Below are positions 24,701 to 35,373 of a stretch of DNA of 64,000 nt, piece after piece. The notes under the pieces are model-generated. The model made no database searches and was not told the origin of the DNA. It was given only the letters and a program-made list of their open reading frames with translations. The position numbers and the translations under genes are program-made. The stretch's first letter is position 1; each line of letters begins with the position of its first letter. The DNA comes from Puffinus mauretanicus. Its lineage: Eukaryota; Chordata; Aves; Procellariiformes; Procellariidae. The stretch lies in assembly GCA_023333565.1 (NCBI GenBank), contig JAJKFH010002646.1:930001-994000 (forward strand), read 5' to 3'.

Positions 24701-27668
24701 TATCTGGCACAAGGAGTCAAGCAGTTGGAAGGAAGTATGAATAAGTTGGCACAAAATGTTGTTCCATTAGTAAGTGATTACATATCTGTTTCTAATTAGT
24801 AGCATGGTATATAATTTGTGTTCTATGCTCTTTATTTCATAAAAAGTCACATCTTCAACCTATCCCATATTTGCTAAAAAATTTCTTTAAGCTAGGGAAT
24901 CTAAATGGATTTATTATTCTTTAAATACCACTTAAAGTTAGGTGAAGGCTTAGAATGAGAATGGCTTCCTTAACAAGCTTAGCTGAACCACTGAACCATA
25001 CAGGACAACAAAGTCCAGTGTGTCAGAACCTACAGCTATTGAAACTTGAGGTTTAAAAAGGTGGGATTAATTGAAAAGCTGTTGTTATTTGCATTGAGAT
25101 TTTACACTTTTTATATTTAAGAGGGCTTTCAAGTCTCTGCCTTTTACTGCATATCCTCTTGTGTCAAGTCAATCAGAATTTGGGCTTGAGTGTTAGCAAT
25201 TTAATTATTGCTATAAAACCTTCATTTTGGCACTGCTTATCTTTTAGAGTAAGTACAGAATAGTAATAACATTTCACTGAACTGAGTGATCCCACAAGGC
25301 ATTGCAGTTGTACTACAATGGAAGAAAAATGGTTTTGCTGGGAATCATAGTTAGACCTCAGTGTCAAGGCAGCATTAATGATGGACAAAAACTGCTGCAA
25401 GACTTAGTTTGTCTCTTGTAGCTATTCATAAACCTCATCCCATAAAATTGCTCCAGAAACCAATTTGTAAGAATTTAAACCTCATCAAGTGTCTGTTTCC
25501 ATTCATTTCTAAAGGATTTTTCCTTTTGGAAAGAACAATAATATCTAACACCAGTAAAAATATATTCTAGTCAGAGTTTTAAACCTTAGTGAGAAGACTC
25601 AATCACATTCCATAAATACCTAAAGAACATATCTGTCCTAGTTAAACATTAGGCATTAAACAATCAAACATGTCTTTTTAATTGTAGGAAATTGTCTGTC
25701 AATTGCAGATAGGAAGCTTTCAAAACTTTGAATTGTGGCATTAATCCTTGTGCACGCATTTTGCCAGTAGCAAATGCAAAGCCTGAAATGAATCAGAACT
25801 AAGCCAAATTGTGTTGCTTTGTAGTTGCCATGGCTAGGAGCATGCACACAAGTTATTGATATAGCTCAGCCAACACTTGTTATGCCATGATGACTTGATT
25901 GTGTGTTTGAGCCCCTGGAAGTCTCAATTCGTTGAAGTTTCAATACTTCAGTGAATAGGTATGATAAGCAAAGCAGAGCCAAAGAAGCATGTTGCGGTTT
26001 CCTTGTCAAAGAAGCACTTTGCAGGATTTCCATTCAGGATATGTGTATACCGCACCCAGCACAACTGGACCTTGGTATCTCTCAGTGTTACACAGTATTA
26101 GTGTTAAATAGTAAGAATTCATATGGGCTTTCCTAATCTCAGCTCATGGTCCTTCTGTATGTGCTAGAAGGACTGGTTTGGGTCACTTGGATTCACTTGT
26201 CTCCCCCAGAAACTAGTGAGCAGAAATCTGCTAGTGCGCTATGAAAGCTTAAACTTCTGGAAGGAATTTGTCTAAGTGGTGTTGAAGAAAAGGGAATAAA
26301 AAATGGATGATTACGAATGCACGAAACAAGTAGCCTTTCAGTGGAGGTCCCTAGATTATTTCTTCTCCAAACATCTTGTTAGGCTCATATGCACAATACT
26401 CCCCTGTGACAGTCTGTTTCTCTCACCATGGTCTACTAGAGGCTTTTGTTTTCAGCACCTTCTAAAATACAAGAATAGATCTATAATAAAACATTAGCCA
26501 GTTTCCAAATACAGTAAAAAACCATAAAATTTAAAAAAATCTTGTGCCTTCTGGCATCTGGAAGGGAATATTGCTTTCCAACAATGATCTAAACCTGTCA
26601 GTACAATGGGTTTAGAGACACTGCTGCGTGTACAGAGGATGGCACTGATTTCAGTGGTTGGCTCTGCAGGCAAAGTTATCTGCAGGTCTCTACAGGTCAC
26701 AGAGCATCCATTAAGGGAATTCCCAACAGAGGAGCAGAGAATACAGATAAACTTTCCAAAGGTAATTTGGCTGTATCATGTCATCCAGGGCATGAAGGAC
26801 ATGTATATAGTTTGGGAGATTTTGTAGGAGGAGACATTCATGCTAAGTATATAATTTAAAATGTAACATTTTATACTTGCTAATTTTAGATGCCAAGATG
26901 CGTCTGAGAGACATGTAGCATTAATTATTAATTATTGTTGTTGTTGATAAAAATAAACCTATCATTAAGGCTCTGGGAGTATTTCCAACATCAACAAATT
27001 TTCAGTTTGATTTATTAACAGATATAAACATTTTATTTTATTTCTCCCTCCAGTCAGAGCCTCAACTTATTTCATACTCGCCCCTCCCATAGGGAAAAGC
27101 TTGAGTAAATGTATCAGCTTTGCACTGTGTTCTCAATGTCAGCACATCGAGATCCATCAGTTCTCCTATAGAAGCACGGAGTGAGGGAAAGAGGTGAGGA
27201 CACCTTCAGCTGTAGTAAGACTGTTCGGCCTCTATTTCTGAGCATTTTAACCTTAGAAATGTTAACTGGTACACAGAAGCAGTGGATGTTATGAAGAAGG
27301 CTGGACGTGAAACTGTCAGGTAAAATGTAGCAAAAAAGATGCTCTGTTTCCACCCAGCAGCACAAGTGAGGGTAGTATAGCCTACAGGGAAAAGCTGTAC
27401 TAGAAGCAGTAGTGCTGTGAAGGGACCGAATTTTGCTCGTATTGATTACAGTCACACATGAGTGGAACCAAAGAATTAATTTATTTTTTGCATTAGCAGA
27501 AGCTTCCGACTGGTCTGGAAGTGTCACCCACTGAGCACTCCACCTTTTGAGCAGATTAGTGTGGTTAAATATGTAGGCCTCAAAAGCTGGTATACCAGTG
27601 AAACACATACCAGAAAATAAAGGTCACAACTTCTACTCCATATACAGATGGGTACAAATCTACAAATG
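21751..27668 (+). other. ADGRB3 long intron, second part
   Basis: AT-rich intronic DNA. It contains short A and T runs (for example 22027-22039 and 23396-23407). A 164-codon minus-strand ORF at 27114-27608 is the longest open frame outside transposons and matches nothing I recognise. No exon seen. Confidence 0.65.
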
Positions 27669-28033
27669 ATGATAAAAGCCAACATTTGGGAATTTAGGGA
27701 CCCTCTACACAGGCCTTCTCCATTTTCAAATAGAGAAGACCCCTTACAGGATGCAGATATTACTTTCCAATCATGTAGGTTTTCTTCAGTATTTGAATTT
27801 CACTGGAGAACAATTTTCTGATGATGGCAAGGCACTGGAACTCATAAGAAAGAGAGGCAGCATCCAACTACAGTATTCAAATATTTAGTGGCTCTGGCCA
27901 GTCAGGCAGTTTTTGTTTCAAGGTCATTTCTTACAGAGGAGCCCATCATGTTCCTGGACCATTGGAGGGTTTGCCCAATGCTCCAACCTGGAGTCTGACA
28001 GAAACAACTTCCTCAAGGATTTACAAGTTAGAA
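27669..28033 (+). repeat. Unidentified 365-bp repeat, copy A
   Basis: Begins ATGATAAAAGCCAACATTTGG and ends near CAAGGATTTACAAGTTAG. It matches 35013-35373 in the same orientation at roughly 94% by eye, with a one-base and a two-base length difference plus scattered substitutions. In this copy an extra C near 27701 shifts the frame that is open in copy B. The borders are abrupt. It lacks CR1 or LTR motifs and I cannot name its family. It lies 0.5 kb upstream of a CR1 fragment and 1.7 kb from the provirus. Confidence 0.8.
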
Positions 28034-28539
28034 GTTAGGAGTTACAAGTTAGAAAGCCACGCGTGTCATCACAACGAGGGGAGCACATTTCTTACTTTCC
28101 CTAAGATACTCCCTGCTCTGACTTAGATGTTCACTGATTTTGGTGCATTCCACACAGATAGTTCTGTGCCAGATAAACATCCATCTCCACCCACTGAGAT
28201 ACTATTTTTTTCTGCAGATAATCTCTTAGTACATATTGTTTTACATGGAACTGTTTGCATCCCATATACATTAAATTTTTAATATGAGACTCAGTGAGAC
28301 ATAGAACCAGGGGTTAATCATGTGGTTAGCCATGCAGTTAATGATTTAAAATAACTGAAGTGATTTTACTTCCTTTAAAATGCTACTAATGCATTATTTA
28401 ATAAGTCGTAATTTGTATATAATAAAATGCCTAGCTCAGTCAATGATAATTATGTTACTTAGAAACAATTCGAAGTCATGCACACTGAAAAAAATACAGT
28501 AGCATTTGCTTTCAATCTGAAGCTGTATGGTAAACATCC

Positions 28540-29050
28540 AGATTTGGGCCCCTCACTACAAGAAGGACATTGAGGTGCTGGAGCATGTCCAGAGAAGGGC
28601 AACAAAGCTGGTGAAGGGTCTAGAGCACAAGTCTTATGAGGAGCGGCTCAGGGAACTGAGGTTGTTCAGCCTGGAGAAAAGGAGGCTGAGGGGAGACCTT
28701 ATCTCTCTCTATAACTACCTGAAAGGAGGTTGTAGTGAGGTGGGTGTTGGTCTCTTCTCCCAAGTAACTAGTGATAAGACAAGAGGAAATGGCCTCAAGT
28801 TGCACCAGGGGACGTTTAGATTGGATATTAGGAAAAACTTCTTCAACAAAAAGGTTGTCAGGCATTGGAACGGGCTGTCCAGGGAAGTGGTTGAGTTACC
28901 CTTCCTGGGGGTATTTCAAAGATGTGTAGATACGGTACTGAGGGACATGGCTTAGTGGTGAGCTTGGCAGTGCTAAGTTAATGGTTGGACTTGATGATCT
29001 TAAAGGTCTTTTCCAACCTAAACAATTCTATGATTCTATGATTCTATGAT
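28540..29050 (+). mobile_element. CR1 LINE 3' fragment, sense
   Basis: 5'-truncated CR1 that starts inside the coding region (GGGCCCCTCACTACAAGAAG) and ends in three ATTCTATG units. A remnant of the ORF2 C-terminus stays open to 28955: [19 protein letters not shown] near the start, then [11 protein letters not shown] and RLDIRKNFF. It is close in sequence to the copies at 50.5 and 57.4 kb but with more substitutions. About 0.5 kb survives of a full length of over 4 kb. Confidence 0.95.
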
Positions 29051-29702
29051 TTTACGTTTCTTTGAGCTTTATGTGCCATGTTGCATTTTGCTTAATATTT
29101 TTGTGGTTATTTACCTTTCAAAATAACCAAATCTAAATTAGAACAGATCTCAAAACACTTTGGCAAAAGAATGTTTATATATGCTAATGATTTCTAATTA
29201 GGAAGAAAAAATTGCTAAAAACTAAGATAATGTGTTACTAGCAATACAGTTACTCTGTCTTCAATTATATGCAGTGCCTTCCAGGTCATAGAGAGTTTGA
29301 GTGAAGAACGGCAGACCAACATGTTCAGTAGACAAGACAGCTACCCATTCTTCTCCTCTTGAACACCAACTCTTACTCCAAGGGAAAATCCTCCTTGTGA
29401 AAACAGAGCTGTGGTACTGCTGGTTTGTGGAGAAAAGGGTCACAGTAATATTATTTCACTTCCTAATTACTGTGAAAAATGCAGGTCACTTCTTGGGCAG
29501 GAGTAAGGTGCTTCTTGAGCTCCATAGGCACGATGTCTGTCGCTGACTGTCAGAAAGGAGGAGAGAGGGAGAATCTTCCAGCCAGGCTGTCTTTAGGTAT
29601 GAGCCAAGAACCACTTTACACAGCCCCTGCTGTGTGGCATGGGGTGGGAAAGGTCCTAGTTTTGAAGGCTGCATTTTCCTTTCCTATCTCCTTCTTGCAA
29701 GA
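29051..29702. other. Intronic spacer between CR1 and provirus
   Basis: Unremarkable sequence of about 650 bp. The small ORFs on both strands show no family resemblance. Nothing further seen. Confidence 0.6.
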
Positions 29703-29707
29703 AGTGT
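29703..29707. repeat. Provirus target-site duplication (left), AGTGT
   Basis: Five bases directly before the first LTR base, repeated at 34725-34729 directly after the other LTR. A clean 5-bp duplication marks a single integration event. Confidence 0.9.
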
Positions 29708-30228
29708 TGTCGTGGTTTAACCTGGCAGGCAGCCAAATACCACGCAGCTGCTCACTCACTCCCCCTGCCCCCCCAGTGGAACGGGGAGAGAATCGGAAGG
29801 GTAAGAGTGAGAAAAACTCGTGGCTTGAGATAAAGACAGTTTAATAGAACAGAAAAGGGAAAATAATAATAATAAATAATGATAGAATATACAAAATGAG
29901 TGATGCACAATGCAATTGCTCACCACCCGCGCTGACCGATAACCAAGTAGCGATCGGTACTTCCTGGATCACGCCTACCCTTCATATACTGAGCATGACG
30001 TCACATGGTATGGAATACCCCATTAGCCAGCTGGGCTGGCTGTCCTGATTATGTTCCCTCCCATCTCGTGTACCTAGCTCAGTCAGTAGGCAGGGGAGCT
30101 GTCCTTGGACTAGGAGGGCACTTAGCAACAACTGAAAACATCAGTGTGTTATCAACATTCTCCTCATACTAAATGCAAAACACAGCAGTAGGAAGAAATT
30201 TAACCCTACCCCAGCCGAAACCAGGACA
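29708..30228 (-). repeat. Provirus 3' LTR
   Basis: 521 bp. On the minus strand it starts TGTCCTGGTTTCGGCTGGGG and ends AACCACGACA. It contains a CRE octamer and TATA-like box (29981-30003). It has eight more bases in an AAT repeat (around 29862-29880) than the other LTR. The outermost sequence resembles the ends of the solo LTR at 50.4-53.8 kb, so the two elements are related. Confidence 0.95.
29981..30003 (-). promoter_or_regulatory. 3' LTR core promoter: CRE and TATA-like box
   Basis: Perfect CRE palindrome TGACGTCA at 29996-30003 and, downstream in the element's direction, TATATGAA (29981-29988). The same layout occurs in the other LTR and in the solo LTR. Confidence 0.6.
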
Positions 30229-30232
30229 GTAT

Positions 30233-30241
30233 CCACCCCTT
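30233..30241 (-). other. Probable polypurine tract
   Basis: AAGGGGTGG on the minus strand, four bases before the 3' LTR. Purine-rich with one T. Its position fits the plus-strand DNA primer of a retrovirus. Confidence 0.5.
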
Positions 30242-30667
30242 ATTCCATACCATTTACGTTATGCTTACGTCTCACATTTTTTGATATATTTTAATTAATC
30301 GCCACTATCTTTTTTTATATATACATATATATATACACACATAGATATCATTCCCTTAGTCTATGGACTATCTCTTTAAAACGTCCATTGAGTTCATTTA
30401 GTCCACAACTTTGGGCTCCATCTGTCATAACAGTCTTTCAGGGCCAGAGAGATGGTGTGTGGTGTTGGGCTGTTGCATCCTGAAGCCAGTTCTCATTTCG
30501 GTACTGCTGCACTCATTCAGTTCTATCATCGTTGCACTTTGCTCGGTTTCATCAGAGTTAGTTCATTCTTCGTTAATCTGGGTGATTTTCACTGCTATAC
30601 CATTGATAGCAACCATAGAAATAATGATATACAATATCATATAACAATTGACATAATAAAATTCAGT
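30242..30667 (-). other. Provirus 3' non-coding segment, env absent
   Basis: About 425 bp between the pol stop and the purine tract. It contains an AT/AC dinucleotide stretch (30318-30342). There is no env-like ORF, so this lineage is env-less or has lost env. Confidence 0.7.
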
Positions 30668-32366
30668 TCATTGGCTATTTTCACCCAAAATCAAATCCCC
30701 TTGAGGTACACACCGGACCTCCCCATCCTTTCGCATCACCCACCAAGTGTACCCAGGTCCTTGAGCAAAAGCAATCCCACGGATGGGTTTTCCCTTGCCA
30801 GAGGCAGGAGTAACCCAGACTGTCTTCCCCAGCATATTTCTTATGTGCACGACAGGGACTTTATCTCCATCTACAGTACGTAAGAGTCTTGATTGGGCAG
30901 GGCCAGCTCGATTAACAGAACCCCTAGTGTTGTCTAACCAGGTGGCTTTTGCTAAATGTGTATCCCAATGCTTGAATGTCCCACCACCCATTGCCCTCAG
31001 TGTTGTCTTTAGCAGTCCATTGTATCGTTCGATTTTCCCAGAGGCTGGTGCATGGTAGGGGATGTGATAGACCCACTCAATGCCATGTTCTTTGGCCCAG
31101 GTGTCTATGACGGTGTTTTGGAAATGAGTCCCATTGTCTGACTCAATTCTTTCTGGGGTGCCATGTCGCCATAGGATTTGCTTTTCAAGGCCCAGGATGG
31201 TGTTCCGGGCAGTGGCATGGGGCACAGGGTATGTTTCTAGCCAGCCGGTGGTTGCTTCCACCATGGTGAGCACATAGGGCTTGCCGTGGCGGCTTTGTGG
31301 GAGCATGATATAATCAATCTGCCAGGCCTCCCCATATTTATATTTCAACCATCGTCCTCCATACCAAAGAGGCTTTACTCGCTTGGCTTGCTTGATTGCA
31401 GCGCATGTTTCACATTCATGGATAACCTGTGCAATAGCGTCCATGGTCAAGTCCACCCCTCGATCACGAGCCCATCTATATGTTGCATCTCTTCCTTGAT
31501 GGCCTGACGCGTCATGGGCCCACCGAGCTATAAATAATTCACCCTTATGTTGCCAGTCCAGATCCACCTGAGCCACTTCAATCTTAGCAGCCTGGTCCAC
31601 CTGCTGGTTGTTTTGATGTTCTTCAGTGGCCCGACTCTTGGGTACGTGAGCATCTACGTGACGTACTTTTACAACCAGGTTCTCTACTCGGGCAGCAATA
31701 TCTTGCCACAATGCGGCAGCCCAGATGGGTTTACCTCTGCGCTGCCAGTTGTTCTGCTTCCACTGCTGCAACCACCCCCACAGGGCATTTGCCACCATCC
31801 ATGAGTCAGTATAGAGATAAAGTACTGGCCATTTTTCTCGTTCAGCAATGTCCAAGGCCAGCTGGATGGCTTTCACCTCTGCAAACTGGCTCGATTCACC
31901 TTCTCCTTCAGCAGTTTCTGCAACTTGGCATATAGGACTCCATACAGCAGCTTTCCACCTCCGATGCTTTCCCACAAGGCAACAGGACCCATCAGTGAAC
32001 AGGGCATATTGCTTCTCATTTTCTGGTAGTTTGTTATACAGTGGGGCCTCTTCAGCACATGTCACCTCCTCCTCTGGGGATATTCCAAAATCTTTGCCTT
32101 CTGGCCAGTTCGTGATCACTTCCAAGATTCCTGGGCGACTGGGGTTTCCTATTCGGGCCCGTTGTGTGATCAGTGCGACCCACTTACTCCACGTAGCATT
32201 GGTTGCATGATGTGTAGAGGGGATCCTCCCTTTGAACATCCAGCCCAGCACCGGCAGTCGGGGTGCCAGGAGGAGCTGTGCTTCAGTACCAACCACTTCC
32301 GAAGCAGCTTGAACCCCTTCATATGCTGCCAATATCTCCTTCTCAGTTGGAGTGTAGCGGGCCTCG
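30668..32366 (-). pseudogene. Provirus pol remnant: RNase H and integrase
   Basis: The frame is open from the deletion junction to a stop at 30668. The listed 554 codons start at a TTG (32332), so there is no proper start. Numbering from there: end of the RT connection region (1-100); RNase H (about 108-250) with all acidic residues, D114 in TDGS, E152, D176 in YTDS, D246; integrase zinc finger H273, H278, C307, C310; integrase core D340, D399, E435 with 35 residues between the last two. All catalytic residues are kept, so these domains decayed little. The polymerase motifs and protease are missing through the deletion. After the junction, pol lies in a different frame from gag. Confidence 0.9.
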
Positions 32367-32372
32367 GATCCT
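32362..32372 (-). other. Internal deletion junction, gag tail to RT end
   Basis: On the minus strand the Gag C-terminal coding sequence stops matching after the HGED codons (32379-32368). The next bases already encode the connection region between reverse transcriptase and RNase H. The end of gag, protease and most of RT are therefore missing. The exact breakpoint is uncertain by a few bases. Confidence 0.7.
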
Positions 32373-34110
32373 CTCCGTGGTCACGCAGGTAAAACCACAG
32401 GGTGCCCCGTGGTGTGTACTTTCGATATCCTCTCTCTTGAGCAGGAGAACACTGACTCTTAATGGCTGAGATACTGGTCCGTACAGGTGGGGAATAGGAC
32501 CTATCGTCTTTGAGTTGCTGGACCTCTCGGGACAGTTTCTCTACAGCCGAGACAAGGGAGGAGGAGATAGTTTCTTCGAAATTCCGAAGTCTGCTAACTA
32601 AGACATCCACCATTGGTGCTTCTTCCTCTGCCCAGGACAGTACTGCCAATGAACTGGCATACGATGCTGGTGCGCTCCGTACCAACTTCCGCCACATGGG
32701 TCGCGTGCACTGGACGTCATCTGGATCTTTGGGCGTTTGGTTGTCGTCCAGGTCACTATAAACTACCTCCAGCACACCTAATTCTCTCAGGTACTGGATA
32801 CCTCTCTCCATAGTGGTCTATTTGCCTAGGCGATATATAACATCTTCCTTGAAGGGATACCTTTCCTTCACGCCTGACAGCAGTCGCCTCCAGAGGCTGA
32901 GGACCTGTGTCCCTTTTCCAATTGCTTTGTCAATGCCTCCTTCCCTAGCAAGGGATCCCAGCTGTTTGGCTTCTTTCCCCTCTAATTCCAGGCTACTGGC
33001 CCCATTATCCCAGCATCGGAGCAGCCAGGTAACAATATGCTCGCCTGGACGACGGCTGAAATCTTTCCGCATATCTCGCAGCTCACTCAGGGATAGGGAT
33101 CGGGTGGTTTCCATCTCGTTTATGAGTTCTTCCTCTTCCTCCTCCTCTCCTCGTGATGTCCCTGCTCTTTCATCATCCCTTTCTAAACGACCTGATCTCC
33201 GCTTCCAAGATTTCCTCTTCTGTACAGGGGCAACGGATACCAGCAAGGGTTGGTCCTCTGGTTCAGCTGTAGTGCCTGTTGCTGGGGTTTGGGTAGCTGC
33301 AGTGCTTGTCATGGGGGTTGGAGTAACTGTAGTGCCTGTTGCCGGAGTTTGAGTGGCTGCAGTGCCTGTCACAGGGGTTGGAGAAGCTACGGTGACTGTT
33401 GCCGGGGTTTGAGTATCCACAGGGGTTGTCGTGGGGGTTGAAGTAGCCGCAGTACCTGTCGTGGGGTTTTGAGTAGCTACCATGTCTGTTGCTGGGGTTG
33501 ATCTCCCGCTGCTCACCGCCCCTGAGACTCGCCGCTCCGCCCGCCCAGACGAGGCAACGCCGTTTGCCCTCCCTCTTTTCTTGTTCCTGAGAGTTGATCT
33601 CTGGACAGTATTCCTGAATAATTGTTTAACCCTAAACAAGGCCTGAACCACATTCAGGAGACATAGCAATATAAACACGCTTGTTTGAACATCCCAAGGA
33701 TATTCAAAATTCTCAGGGAATATTGTGGACATCTTCGTGAAGAGGATAGAAGAAAAAGGAGTTTCTGACGATATGGAAGGGAAGATGAACAAGTGGGAGA
33801 AAGTGTCCCATCCTGTCTCCCCCTTAAATTCATTCTCCAAGGGGAAAAAAGTGCAATTACTAATAATTTCTAAGAGGTGGTTCCCGATGTACAGAAATGA
33901 CGGCAGTACCGAGTATAGATACCAGGTTAGACTTACGACCAATGATCTTATCACCTCATAAAACAGCAGCAAAATGATAATCTTGGCCCAGTTCCAACTG
34001 ATGATAAACAACACAAAAGGGAACACATACTGCAAGCAAGGTATTACATGACCCAACATTGAGAGCCAGCCCCACAACTTTGACAGCCAATACATCAACA
34101 TTGTGACCAA
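32368..34110 (-). pseudogene. Provirus gag, broken by one in-frame stop
   Basis: Two ORFs in the same frame are separated by a single TAG at 32820-32818; the second resumes two codons later with ATG at 32811. The first part (430 codons) starts with several strongly apolar stretches (about residues 5-30, 38-80 and 140-158), then a basic segment, a Thr/Pro repeat (about 205-280), a run of acidic residues (EEEEEEE, about 327-333), and a capsid-like region with WLLRCWDNG and LWRRLL. The second part continues the capsid-like region, with a possible coiled coil (SAVEKLSREVQQLK). There is no Gly at position 2, so no myristoylation site. No CCHC knuckle is seen, since the deletion removed the end. 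Assignment to Gag rests on position and capsid-like features. Confidence 0.75.
33262..33497 (-). repeat. Gag 30-bp (10-residue) Thr/Pro tandem repeat
   Basis: About eight units of ten residues, each starting with Pro and rich in Thr and Ala, for example PVTGTAATQT, PATGTTVTPT, PMTSTAATQT. The DNA repeat is visible as alternating GTTGCTGGGGT and GTCATGGGGGT-type blocks. A low-complexity, probably disordered or O-glycosylatable linker between the apolar N-terminus and the capsid-like region. Confidence 0.85.
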
Positions 34111-34185
34111 TCAATATAACGAATGCTTATAACAATTTTGCCTTAACACACTTTGGTCAGATCTATCGTTATCTCAACCCTTCGA

Positions 34186-34203
34186 GCCCCACGTTGGGCG
34201 CCA
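34186..34203 (-). other. Primer-binding site, tRNA-Lys type
   Basis: On the minus strand TGGCGCCCAACGTGGGGC, eight bases after the 5' LTR. This 18-mer is the complement of the 3' end of the tRNA-Lys1,2 used by several retroviruses. It fixes the element's direction and supports a lysine-tRNA (ERVK-like) class. Confidence 0.85.
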
Positions 34204-34211
34204 AAAAGGAC

Positions 34212-34724
34212 TGTCGTGGTTTAATCTGGCAGGCAGCCAAATACCACGCAGCTGCTCACTCACTCCCCCCGCCCCCGCAGTGGGACGGGGAGAGAATCGG
34301 AAGGGTAAGAGTGAGAAAAACTCATGGGTTGAGATAAAGACAGTTTAATAGAACAGAAAAGGGAATAATAAATAATGATAGAATATACAAAATGAGTGAT
34401 GCACAATGCAATTGCTCACCACCCGCGCTGACCGATAACCAAGTAGCGATCGGTACTTCCTGGATCACGCCTACCATTCATATACTGAGCATGACGTCAC
34501 ATGGTATGGAATACCCCATTAGCCAGCTGGGCTGGCTGTCCTGATTATGTTCCCTCCCATCTCGTGTACCTAGCTCAGTCAGTAGGCACGGGAGCTGTCC
34601 TTGGACTAGGAGGGCACTTAGCAACAACTGAAAACATCAGTGTGTTATCAACATTCTTCTCATACTAAATGCAAAACACAGCAGTAGGAAGAAATTTAAC
34701 CCTATCCCAGCCAAAACCGGGACA
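34212..34724 (-). repeat. Provirus 5' LTR
   Basis: 513 bp. On the minus strand it starts TGTCCCGGTTTTGGCTGGGA and ends AACCACGACA. It is the partner of 29708-30228, with about 12 substitutions and an 8-base indel between them. Confidence 0.95.
34477..34499 (-). promoter_or_regulatory. 5' LTR core promoter: CRE and TATA-like box
   Basis: Perfect CRE octamer TGACGTCA (34492-34499) and TATATGAA (34477-34484) in the spacing expected of a polymerase II promoter reading on the minus strand, antisense to ADGRB3. Confidence 0.6.
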
Positions 34725-34729
34725 AGTGT
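34725..34729. repeat. Provirus target-site duplication (right), AGTGT
   Basis: Matches 29703-29707 exactly. Confidence 0.9.
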
Positions 34730-34826
34730 TCATAGTGAGTGGAGATTTCCCCTTCAGACCTTAATGTGGAAAAAAATATTTGTTTTCAAATTAAAGATTC
34801 AGGAAGTAAAATGGTCATTGCATAGT

Positions 34827-34990
34827 CTTTTCTTTCATCAGTTCCCCTTTCTTTTTCTTTTCTTCCCTTCATTTCTTTTATCTTCTTTCTTCATTCATTT
34901 CTTGCCTTGCTTTTATGATTTGTGATCTTCTACTTTTGGTCTGGCTTTCCTCACCCTTTCCTTTGTTTGGCTTCCCTGGTATTGTTTCCT
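34827..34990. repeat. Pyrimidine-rich tract
   Basis: Long CT-rich stretch with CTTT, CCTT and ATTTCTTT motifs between the provirus and copy B of the unidentified repeat. Low-complexity sequence. Confidence 0.65.
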
Positions 34991-35012
34991 TGCTTCTTTG
35001 TCATCCAACATT

Positions 35013-35373
35013 ATGATCAAAGCCAATATTTGGGAACTCAGGGACCTCTACACAGGCCTTCTCCATTTTCAAATAGAGAAGACCCCTTACAGGATGCAGA
35101 TATTACTTTCCAATCATGTAGGTTTTCTTCAGTTTTTGAATTTCACTGGAGAACAATTTTCTGATGATGGCAAGGCACTGAAACTCATAAGAAAGAGAGG
35201 CAGCATCCAACTAGTGCTCAAATCTTTAGTGGTTCTGGCCAGTCAGGCAGTTTTTGTTTCCAGATCATTTCTTACAGAGGAGCCCATCATGTTCCTGGAC
35301 TGTTGGAGGGTTTGCCCAGTGCTCCAACCTGGAGTCTGACAGAAACAACTTCCTCAAAGATCTACACGTTAGA
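35013..35373 (+). repeat. Unidentified 365-bp repeat, copy B
   Basis: Second copy of 27669-28033, direct orientation, 7.3 kb downstream. Its first bases are ATG, and a frame of 108 codons stays open to 35339, entirely inside the repeat (MIKANIWELRDLYTGLL at its start). Copy A has the frame shifted. No protein family is recognised. The frame may be chance, or a trace of a coding source. The pair may be two copies of an undescribed dispersed repeat or a local duplication. Confidence 0.8.

Larger units (their letters stand above)
29708..34724 (-). mobile_element. Endogenous retrovirus, internally deleted, antisense
   Basis: A 5.0-kb provirus reading on the minus strand: 5' LTR (34724-34212), tRNA-Lys-type primer site, gag, a deletion junction near 32367, RNase H and integrase, a purine tract, 3' LTR (30228-29708). 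Both LTRs start TG and end CA, and a 5-bp AGTGT duplication flanks them. The LTRs differ at about 12 of 513 aligned positions plus one 8-base indel, indicating an insertion that is not recent but still well preserved. Protease, the polymerase part of reverse transcriptase and env are absent, so it cannot act alone. Its antisense position in the ADGRB3 intron is the orientation usually tolerated in genes. Confidence 0.95.

Noticed and set aside
31286..33441. Several + strand ORFs across the provirus
   Set aside because: Shadows of gag and pol on the opposite strand.
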